Shown in pieces: positions 9,075-16,583 of a stretch of 29,309 bases of DNA (its first letter is position 1; every line of letters begins with the position of its first letter). The stretch lies in assembly GCA_039810525.1 (NCBI GenBank), contig JBDHXE010000008.1, forward strand, positions 1 to 29,309, written 5' to 3'. The DNA is from JBDHXE01 sp039810525 (GTDB taxonomy: Bacteria > Bacteroidota > Ignavibacteria > Kapaibacteriales > UBA2268). The notes under the pieces are model-generated. The model searched no databases, was not told where the DNA came from, and saw nothing but the letters and a program-made list of their open reading frames with translations. The translations under genes and the position numbers were made by a program.

Positions 9075-11011
9075 TTCCAAAAAAATTAATAATATATTTT
9101 ATAATTTTCTCTCATAATTTGATATACGCACAAGATGGTTCGATATTAGAATCAATTTTTGAAAATTATCAAGACATAGAAAATGATAATTTTGTATTAG
9201 ATATTTTGGATCATTATAGGATGCAAAAAATCAATTTATTTAATTGCAAATTAAGTGAATTAGCCAGACTGCCTCTTATTACTACTCACGAATCTTATGC
9301 TTATCTAAAATTATTAAGAAAATATCCATATTTGAAACGTACAGATATAGCTGATTCTTTAGAAATGAATGAAGCTCAAAAATATATTTTATTGGAATGC
9401 ACTAAAACAGATAGCTGGCTTAGAGATGATATTTCTATTAATTATAGATCTAGATTAATTAGTAATAACGAAAGCGAGAGTAATTTTAATAATGGTTACT
9501 ACCTTGGTGATGGTAATGATACGTATAATCGTATTATGTGTAGTTATTCTGACGTTGCTATTGGTCTTTTAAACCATAAGAATCGTGGCGAACAATTTAA
9601 AAATTCATTCATAAGTGGGTATCTGCAATATAATGTATTAGATATTAATTTAATTATTGGTGATTTCTTACCAAATTATGGAATGGGCGGTATATTGTGG
9701 CAAACGTTTGGGGCAAGAAAAGGCCTTGATGTAATAAGCCCAATTACTAGAATTGGTAATGGTATAGATACCTATAGCTCTTCTGTCGAATCTGGTTTTT
9801 TTAGAGGAATAGCTATGGAGAAAGAAATTGCAGTATTCAAAAATAGCTTACTAAGGCTATCATTTTTTTATTCTAATACTTATAGATCTGCTACCATAGA
9901 TTCTAAAGGATATGTTAGTTCCATTAATACAAGTGGATATTATAGAACTATTACTGAAATAGAAAAGAGAAACAATTTGAATGAGCAAGCATTAGGTGCT
10001 AATATAGAATATTATAATGATTTAATTCGATTTGGAGGTAATTTGCTGTATTTAAATTACGATAGATTTTTAAGTAGTTCATCAAGTTCATCTTTTTATG
10101 GTAAGGAGGGAATTTTACATTCATATTATTTAGGGATTAATTTAAACAACTTAAACCTAATTACCGAGCTAAGTATAGATGCATCTAATAATACTATGTT
10201 CAAATCTGGTATAGAAACAACGCTTAATAAAATTAAATTAGCACTTTTCTATAGAAATATTGGAGCTAATTTTAGATCGCCTTATGGATATTCATTTGAA
10301 GAATTTTCCAATCCATCTAATGAAGAAGGGTTGTATTATGGATTAGATATAAAATTTAGTAGAAAAGTAAGTTTAAAAAGTTATCTGGATATATATAATT
10401 CTAAAGACAGAACTTTTTTTGTGCCTACCAAAGTCAATGGTTTAGATATTTTCTCGGAGATAAGTTATAGATTTAATAATATAAATATACTATACATAAG
10501 ATTAAGGAATGAGAATAAAACCGAAAATATAAATGTAAATACATCAAAATCATTAATAGGCCAAGTCTCAAAAACTTCTGGACGATTTGCAACTACCACT
10601 TCTGTAACTAATAATTTAGAATTAGGGCTTAGAGTGGAGGCAAGTTATTTAGATTATTATGGTATTAAAAGTGAAGAAACTGGTGCTTTGTTTTTTGTAG
10701 AGGCCAAGTGGGATAGCCACACTTTTTATGATATTGGCTCTAGATTTACTCTGTTTAGTTCTGATTCTTATGCGTCTGCTATATGGCAATTTGAATACTT
10801 GTCGTATGGATATATGACCAACAAAGCTCTCTCTGGTATTGGCGAAAGGTTTTATCTATACACCAATCTTAAAGTTATCAATAACTTAACAATTGCAATT
10901 AGATATAGTATTTCAATATATAATAATATTGAAAGAATAAGTACACAAAATGGCAATATAGAAGGAAATATACAATCTCAAATTTTTGCTCAGTTCGATT
11001 ATACCCTATAA
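9068..11011 (+). CDS. Outer-membrane barrel protein with N-terminal helix-hairpin-helix-like domain
   Basis: 647 residues. The signal peptide ends near LIYAQDG (about residue 22). Residues ~25-110 are helical, and NLFNCKLSELARLPLI, LKLLRKYPYLKRTDI and LEMNEAQKYIL resemble the ComEA-type helix-hairpin-helix repeats (N-x-A-x-x-x-E-L-x-x-L-P) found at the front of large Bacteroidota envelope proteins. From SWLRDDISINYRSRLI (about residue 118) the protein is a long series of amphipathic strands ending IQSQIFAQFDYTL, as expected of a C-terminal outer-membrane barrel. Conserved-looking turns include IGDFLPNYGMGGILW (about 197-211). Function unknown; DNA binding or uptake is suggested by the HHH-like part but not shown. 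It forms a two-gene unit with the preceding barrel gene. Confidence 0.65.
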   Translation: MVVPKKLIIYFIIFSHNLIYAQDGSILESIFENYQDIENDNFVLDILDHYRMQKINLFNCKLSELARLPLITTHESYAYLKLLRKYPYLKRTDIADSLEMNEAQKYILLECTKTDSWLRDDISINYRSRLISNNESESNFNNGYYLGDGNDTYNRIMCSYSDVAIGLLNHKNRGEQFKNSFISGYLQYNVLDINLIIGDFLPNYGMGGILWQTFGARKGLDVISPITRIGNGIDTYSSSVESGFFRGIAMEKEIAVFKNSLLRLSFFYSNTYRSATIDSKGYVSSINTSGYYRTITEIEKRNNLNEQALGANIEYYNDLIRFGGNLLYLNYDRFLSSSSSSSFYGKEGILHSYYLGINLNNLNLITELSIDASNNTMFKSGIETTLNKIKLALFYRNIGANFRSPYGYSFEEFSNPSNEEGLYYGLDIKFSRKVSLKSYLDIYNSKDRTFFVPTKVNGLDIFSEISYRFNNINILYIRLRNENKTENINVNTSKSLIGQVSKTSGRFATTTSVTNNLELGLRVEASYLDYYGIKSEETGALFFVEAKWDSHTFYDIGSRFTLFSSDSYASAIWQFEYLSYGYMTNKALSGIGERFYLYTNLKVINNLTIAIRYSISIYNNIERISTQNGNIEGNIQSQIFAQFDYTL

Positions 11012-11031
11012 TTTTTTATAAATTAATATTT

Positions 11032-11856
11032 TCATTTGTTGTTTATTTTAGATTTCAAATAAAACGAACTACTTATTTGGTGGTCGCTATAATTTCTAAA
11101 TACTAATAATCCATTTAATATATCTGGATTACTCTCTCTATATTTGTTCATTGGCATAATTAAATCAATATATTCAGAAGTAAGATTGGATTTGATACCG
11201 CTATAAATATAATATCCTTGATCTTCTGGAAAGAACTCTATATAGTATTTAGCATCATTTAGTTTATTAATTGGTATATCTGCATATAGAGTATCGTTTA
11301 CTATCTTGGCACTAACATTTTCATTATTAGAGTTAATTGGGTATTTATTCAGATCTATTTCATCAATCCCAATATTTAGCTTAGATCTATCCGAAACCTT
11401 AAAGCTAATAACTGATGTATCTGCTCCGGGCAAGCATTCCTCTTTGCAAACTAAATAATTAGCAATAGCTTTGATAGAGTACTCACCTTTTTTAATATCT
11501 TCTGGTATATTGACTGGTATCAAAAACCTTACAGAATCATCATATCCATATATCATCATATCATCAAACGGGAATTTCTTTGGTACTGGCCATAGCATAT
11601 CTTCGGGTTTAATTTCTTTATTAAGTTCTAAATCAATATTGGTCTGCAGCCCAGTGTCGCCCGGATTTTTCCAATAAATATGCCAGCCTTTTTTAATTTT
11701 AAAATCAAATATTAGCATTAATTGAGAGCCAGGTGCTATTTCGCTATGACTTGACATAGATACAACTTTTACAAGGTTTTCGGCTTTCTCTTTGTCTTTA
11801 GATTTTAGCTGAATAAACATTAATAGCAATAAACAAGGAATGATAATATATTTCAT
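11032..11856 (-). CDS. Periplasmic protein with DsbD N-terminal (alpha) domain
   Basis: 274 residues with a short signal peptide (MKYIIIPCLLLLMFIQ). It matches the DsbD N-terminal domain (PF11412-like): GWHIYWKNPGDTGLQT (about 57-72), LWPVPKKF (about 89-96), IYGYDDSVRFLIPV (about 102-115) and VCKEECLPG (136-144), with the redox pair C137 and C141. In DsbD this domain passes electrons to periplasmic thiol partners after receiving them from a membrane domain. Here no membrane or thioredoxin domain follows and none is adjacent, so it is a stand-alone version. Such proteins are usually annotated as DsbD-domain proteins and may act in thiol or metal handling. The gene ends in TGA, which is relevant to genetic-code questions in this window. 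It is convergent with the preceding barrel gene. Confidence 0.75.
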   Translation of the reverse strand: MKYIIIPCLLLLMFIQLKSKDKEKAENLVKVVSMSSHSEIAPGSQLMLIFDFKIKKGWHIYWKNPGDTGLQTNIDLELNKEIKPEDMLWPVPKKFPFDDMMIYGYDDSVRFLIPVNIPEDIKKGEYSIKAIANYLVCKEECLPGADTSVISFKVSDRSKLNIGIDEIDLNKYPINSNNENVSAKIVNDTLYADIPINKLNDAKYYIEFFPEDQGYYIYSGIKSNLTSEYIDLIMPMNKYRESNPDILNGLLVFRNYSDHQISSSFYLKSKINNK

Positions 11857-11931
11857 TATATCACCTATGAAGTAAAATATAGATTATCCACGTTAAAATT
11901 TGTTTATTATTTTTGTGTTTTAACTAAATAA

Positions 11932-11939
11932 TACTTTTG
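11932..11939 (+). promoter_or_regulatory. Candidate -7 box (TACTTTTG) just before the GH13-like gene
   Basis: TACTTTTG fits TAnnTTTG, with TTTG at 11912-11915 sixteen bases upstream (slightly shorter than the usual spacer). It ends only five bases before the ATG at 11945, so the transcript would have almost no leader. A second match, TATTTTTG at 11908-11915, would leave a leader of about 20 bases. The choice cannot be made from sequence. Confidence 0.3.
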
Positions 11940-11944
11940 TTTTA

Positions 11945-13831
11945 ATGGATAATATAGCTCTAATAGAAGAAAAATTAAAATCACTGAAATCTAAGAATAA
12001 GAAAAATATTGATTATTATTTGCCTGAGATTTGGGTAAATGGAAAGATAGGACGAATTAACGTAAACCCTTTTGATTATTTTCTAAATAAAATTCAAGAG
12101 ATAAGAAATATAACTCCAATTAGTAATAATTTTCATAATTGGTCTAATAATTCCATTGTTTATAATTTATTTGTACGATATGCTACAAGCTATGATCACT
12201 TTAAGAAAGGTATAATTGATATAGAGCCAATTAATGGTTTTAGAAGTACTGGTACTTTATTAAAATCTATATCAATTTTGCCATATCTATATAATATGGG
12301 TATCAATACTATTTATTTATTACCTATTACAAGTATTGGTATAGATAGAAAAAAGGGCAATTTAGGCTCTCCTTACGCTATTAGAAATCCTTATATTATA
12401 GAACCAACTCTATCAGAAACAATTTTAGAATTGGGAGCTGAAATAGAATTCAAAGCATTTTCAGAAGCAGTACATCATCTTGGGATGAAATTAGTTACCG
12501 AATTTGTATTTAGAACTGCAAGTGTAGATTCGGATATTGCTTTGGAGCACCCTGATTGGTTCTATTGGATAAAAGCAAAAGTCAATGAGAGAGTAAATGA
12601 TCTTAGGAATGAGAATCAATACGGTCCACCTATCTTTACTAAAGCTGAGTTAGAAAGCATAAATAACAAAATACAAGCTAATGATTTTAGTAATTTACCA
12701 GAACCGCACGATGCTCATAAGAAAATGTTTACCAAAGCACCATCTAAATTGGCAAGGGTAGAGCAGAAAATAATCGGTCTTATCAATAATGGCAAAACAG
12801 AGGTTGTAATACCAAGTGCTTTTGCTGATTGGCCCCCAGACGACAAACAGCCTCTATGGTCAGATGTAACTTATTTGAAAATGTATAATCATAAAGATTT
12901 TAATTATATAGCTTATAATACTATTAGAATGTATGAGAAAAAGCTCACTAAGGAAAGTAATGAAAATAAAGAGTTGTGGAGCTATATCTGCAATATTATT
13001 CCTTATTATATAGATAATTATAATATTGATGGTATAATGTTGGATATGGGGCATGCTTTACCTGAAAAGTTAAGAAAAATGATTGTAGATAATGCAAAAT
13101 CGAAGAAAGAGGATTTTGTATTTTGGGAAGAAAATTTCTCATTATCTGACAATTCGATAAAGGAAGGTTACAATGCAGTAGTAGGGTATATGCCCTTTGA
13201 TTTTCATATTGGTTGGAAAATTAAAGAACTACTACGCAAATTTCAAAGGAATGAAATACCAATACATTTCTTTGCTACTCCTGAAAATCATAATACCCCA
13301 CGTGCCATAATGAGAATTAATAATATTAATTATTCTAAAATTACATATTTAATAAGTAGATTCTTACCAACTATCACCTTTATACATAATGGTTTTGAAT
13401 TGTTAGAAAATAATCCAGTTAATACAGGTCTAGATTTTACAGAGGAATTAATCCCAAAATATCCCACAGATGAATTACCATTATTTTCATCAAAAATGAT
13501 GGATTGGAATAAAGATAATAATCTAATTAATTTTATTAGACAGATCAATACTATATACCAAAGTAATATTATTAATGAGAATAATCTAAATAATGACAAT
13601 ATTGAATTAATTGAGAATGACAATGATAATATAATATGCTTCAAAAGAGTTATTGACAAAGAAAGCTACCTATTAGTTGTCGTAAATCTAAATGACTACC
13701 CTATAGATTTGCATTTAGAAAATATAGTTGTAAAGTCACCAAATTGCTTAATCAATAATTACCAATTTGAATATAATGATAGCAAATTATCAGTAAAATT
13801 GAATGCTATGGATTTTTGTATTATTAGGTAG
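11945..13831 (+). CDS. GH13-like alpha-amylase-fold protein
   Basis: 628 residues, no signal peptide, so cytosolic. The GH13 barrel begins around SIVYNLFVRYATSYDHF (about 70-86). GINTIYLLPITSIG (119-132) and GSPYAIRNPYII (141-152) match region I and its surroundings, MKLVTEFVFRTASVDS (181-196) with HPDWFYW follows, IDGIMLDMGHALP (361-373) is region II with candidate nucleophile D367, FVFWEENF (391-398) is region III with E395/E396 as acid, and ATPENHNTPR (444-453) is the region IV equivalent. A C-terminal beta domain of about 100 residues follows. The near-invariant Arg two residues before the nucleophile is Met (M365). GlgE-like maltosyltransferases and uncharacterised amylase-family proteins share this layout. 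Specificity is unknown and activity is not certain. A single-gene unit. Confidence 0.75.
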   Translation: MDNIALIEEKLKSLKSKNKKNIDYYLPEIWVNGKIGRINVNPFDYFLNKIQEIRNITPISNNFHNWSNNSIVYNLFVRYATSYDHFKKGIIDIEPINGFRSTGTLLKSISILPYLYNMGINTIYLLPITSIGIDRKKGNLGSPYAIRNPYIIEPTLSETILELGAEIEFKAFSEAVHHLGMKLVTEFVFRTASVDSDIALEHPDWFYWIKAKVNERVNDLRNENQYGPPIFTKAELESINNKIQANDFSNLPEPHDAHKKMFTKAPSKLARVEQKIIGLINNGKTEVVIPSAFADWPPDDKQPLWSDVTYLKMYNHKDFNYIAYNTIRMYEKKLTKESNENKELWSYICNIIPYYIDNYNIDGIMLDMGHALPEKLRKMIVDNAKSKKEDFVFWEENFSLSDNSIKEGYNAVVGYMPFDFHIGWKIKELLRKFQRNEIPIHFFATPENHNTPRAIMRINNINYSKITYLISRFLPTITFIHNGFELLENNPVNTGLDFTEELIPKYPTDELPLFSSKMMDWNKDNNLINFIRQINTIYQSNIINENNLNNDNIELIENDNDNIICFKRVIDKESYLLVVVNLNDYPIDLHLENIVVKSPNCLINNYQFEYNDSKLSVKLNAMDFCIIR

Positions 13832-13886
13832 ATAGAGTAAAAATCAAATAAATAACTGAATATATAACAAGCAATTTTAATTATTT

Positions 13887-14978
13887 TTATTTAATATTTA
13901 GTTCGTTATAAAAACTATTTACTATATTTTCAGAAGGTAACTGATTATCTATATTAATAAATTCATACAAGGGAATATCTATAAATAAATTTTCTTCAAT
14001 AGTAGCAAGTTTATTAATTGTTGCTTGGATAGCTAAACTTGAATTATCTATTCCTATCCAATTACGATTATTTAATTGAGCTGATTTTAAAGTTGTGCCT
14101 GAACCACAAAAACAATCAAGTACAATGCTATTCTCATTAGAAGAAGTCTTAACTATTAAATCTAATAAATCTTGATTTTTTTCTGTTGGATAAGTAGGGT
14201 ATTGTGGATCCTTAAATTCCCATATATCTTGTACACGTTTCCCATCTCTTTCGTCTGCGTAAATTATTTTTCTTGGATTTCCTGTTGAAGACCATTCAAT
14301 TAATCCATCACGATCCCATTGTTCTAAAGTTGCTACATCTGTTCGCCAATGTCTACCTTTAGGAGGCAGAATACCTTTATAAGGCTTATTTGATTCACCA
14401 TTTGCTGTTTCGCCGGGTGCATGAATAGGTATAGTTGTAAATCTTCGTCATAATTTATCCATCTTAGGGAATAATTTTTCATAATCTTTTTCAGTATATT
14501 CCTCTCGTGGCTCATTCCAAATTGGATTATTTGATTTTGTATAAAATAGAATAAGGTCTTTTATATTTCCATAACCTAACCTATTAAAATTTTTTGGATT
14601 ACATTTTATTCTTGTAATATCATTTCTAAAATTTGATATTCCAAAAACTTCATCCATTACTATTTTTACATAATGTCCAATTTTATAATCAATATGAAGA
14701 TAAATAGAACCCTGTTCAGACATTAATTCCCTTAATAAAATTAATCTTTGTTTTATAAAATCCAAAAATTCATTTCCAATTAACTGATCAAAATAAGCAA
14801 TATCACCATTCCGTGAGTTGCTAATAGTAGATGCACGCCCTTCAGAGACTGTAAATATACCACCCGTAGCAAATGGTGGGTCGATATATACTAAATCAAC
14901 CTTACCTTTTAATTTTTTTTCTTTTAATAGATAATTTAATCCTTCTATATTTTCAGATTTTATGAGTAAGTTTTTCAT
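13887..14978 (-). pseudogene. Beta-class DNA (N4/N6) methyltransferase interrupted by an in-frame TGA
   Basis: The minus strand from ATG 14978 to TAA 13887 is one frame of 364 codons, broken only by TGA at 14448-14450 (codon 177). Before the stop lie VYIDPPFATGG (motif IV DPPF, residues 33-36) and GSIYLHIDYKIGHYVK. After it, in the same frame, lie FTTIPIHAPGE, LPPKGRHWRTD, IEWSSTGNPRK, IWEFKDPQYPTYPTEKN and LDCFCGSGTTLKSAQL (motif I, about 287-296), then IGIDNS. Motif IV before motif I marks the beta class. The enzyme would methylate A or C in the R-M target site. With the stop, the SAM-binding half is lost, so it should be inactive. It follows the nuclease gene by 4 bp. An ATG-started ORF at 14333-14515 is in another frame and is not a gene. 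Confidence 0.85.
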
Positions 14979-14982
14979 GTTA

Positions 14983-15765
14983 TTATAATTGATAAAGAAA
15001 TTCTCTTAAAACAAGAGCGCTCATTATATTGTAATCTTTATAAGTTTCTGTAATTACTTTATACATTTTGCTTTTACTTCCAATAAAAAGCACTCCATCA
15101 AGAATAGCAACCTTAACGGCTTTTACTCCTTTTGTTTGAATGGTATTAATTGCATCATTAAATTGAGAATTTTGGAGTCCTCCGAAATCAGTCAAAAACT
15201 TAGCTTCTCCAATAATATATCGTTTATTGAAACGACCTATAAAATCTAATCCTTTATTACGGGAATAACCTAAATGTTCTTTAGCAAAATGCAACATTGC
15301 ATTATCACCAGCATCTAAAATAGCATCTTTATCATTGCTTAAAAATTCATCTAAAGCAATTGGTTCAATACCTAACGATTTCCTTTCCAACCAATTACGA
15401 AACATAGGCCCAATTTGACGGTAAGTTTCTTTTGGTTCGCTGCATCTTTCAAATATTTTATCTAATCCTAATTCGTATAAGCGACCACAAATTCTATTTA
15501 TTGTTCGGGGATTTCTATTTATAGCTGAAATATCTCTTTTTAAATAAGCTATATAACTATCTTTGATTGGGAATAAATCAAGCTGCAACAACTTTCTAAT
15601 TAATAAATCATTATCCCTTTCGATAAAAGCTTTTTCGATATTCGACCAAATATCTTTATTAATATCTCTTATCCCTTATGGAATTGTTGGATATACTTGA
15701 AATAAATCATCTAAATATGATCTTTGATTAGCATATTCTATGCTTAATTTTATCCAATTATTCAT
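14983..15765 (-). pseudogene. Type II restriction endonuclease (PD-(D/E)XK-like) interrupted by an in-frame TAA
   Basis: From ATG 15765 the frame starts MNNWIKLSIEYANQRSYLDD, runs to LFQVYPTIP, meets TAA at 15676-15678 (codon 30), then continues in the same frame with GIRDINKDIWSNIEKAF to the TAA at 14983. That is 260 codons including the broken one. The open part shows GLDFIGRF then YIIGEAKFLTDFGG, a D-x(12)-E-A-K arrangement (D174, E187, K189 in full numbering) typical of a PD-(D/E)XK nuclease centre. Its position 4 bp upstream of a beta-class methyltransferase gene identifies it as the cognate restriction enzyme. Specificity is not recognised. Reinitiation at a TTG (15591) would lose about 58 residues. 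As it stands, a functional enzyme is unlikely unless the stop is suppressed or is a sequence error. Confidence 0.8.
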
Positions 15766-15848
15766 TTATCAATACCCTAAAGTTCATTAAAAACATATAT
15801 TGTATTTTTAAAATATAGTTATAAATCCATTTTTCTAAAAATTATTAG

Positions 15849-16583
15849 CTACAAATCAAAATTCTTATATATTCTCAAATTAAGTCCAATCATAAAGCTA
15901 TGCCAGCTTTCATATTGAATATAACTATTCAATGAATACGATATTCTAATATTAGGGCTGGCATACATACCAATTCCCAAATCCAAATCTGTTCCAAATT
16001 GTAAGAAGGGCTCTAATAACAAAGTATTAGCACTATTAATACTACCATTACTTAGATTCCTTTCTTTAAAAGGCACATTATTAGATATAGCATATTCTGT
16101 ATGATTTTGCTTATTATAAATGTTAATGAGAAAATTAATACCACCTGAAAAATTCAATAAAGTATTTGGTACTCTTCTTTTATAAAAAGCACCCAAACCT
16201 ATAAATTGCATTTGTGAGCTAAACTTATATTTGGTAGTAAAATCGCCATCTCTTATAGGCAGTGTGCTTTGCAGATCAAATAATGATGAAAGATAATTGT
16301 ATGATAATGATATATTAAATGATGATAACCCATTAATCCAATTCTCATAAAATAAATATAAGGCATATTTTTTACCATTGCCATTAGTAAATTGGCAACA
16401 AGAGATTTGGTTCTCTATTAAATTAAAATTACCGAATTGATCTGCATACATATAATCAATACCAGCACCATAGAATTGATTAGGCATTTCAATTGGAAAG
16501 CGTGGAGATATTTGCCAATCAAAACCTTGCGAAAAAAGGTTAGCAGATAATAAAAATACTATTATAATTATTATTTTACTCAT
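15849..16583 (-). CDS. Predicted outer-membrane beta-barrel protein
   Basis: 244 residues. The signal peptide (MSKIIIIIVFLLSANLFSQG) ends near residue 18. The mature part alternates strands and turns (FNISLSYNYLSSLF, MQFIGLGAFYKRR, LLNFSGGINFLINIY, IGMYASPNIRISYSL, SFMIGLNLRIYK), which predicts a small outer-membrane barrel of about 8-10 strands. A CC pair occurs near residue 62. No family is recognised. Its ATG overlaps the stop of the upstream T9SS-sorted protein (ATGA, 4 bp), so the two are one transcription and translation unit. A barrel coupled with a surface protein suggests a membrane partner or an envelope pair, but this is inference. Confidence 0.65.
   Translation of the reverse strand: MSKIIIIIVFLLSANLFSQGFDWQISPRFPIEMPNQFYGAGIDYMYADQFGNFNLIENQISCCQFTNGNGKKYALYLFYENWINGLSSFNISLSYNYLSSLFDLQSTLPIRDGDFTTKYKFSSQMQFIGLGAFYKRRVPNTLLNFSGGINFLINIYNKQNHTEYAISNNVPFKERNLSNGSINSANTLLLEPFLQFGTDLDLGIGMYASPNIRISYSLNSYIQYESWHSFMIGLNLRIYKNFDL

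Noticed and set aside
14448..14450. The in-frame TGA as a recoded Trp or selenocysteine codon
   Set aside because: Three other genes here (ending at 11032, 16580 and 28083) use TGA as a normal stop, two with ATGA overlaps. The partner nuclease is broken by TAA, which recoding of TGA would not explain.
14333..14515. Short ORF on the minus strand in the methyltransferase region
   Set aside because: It is out of frame with the methyltransferase motifs, which continue in the original frame after the TGA; it is a shadow.
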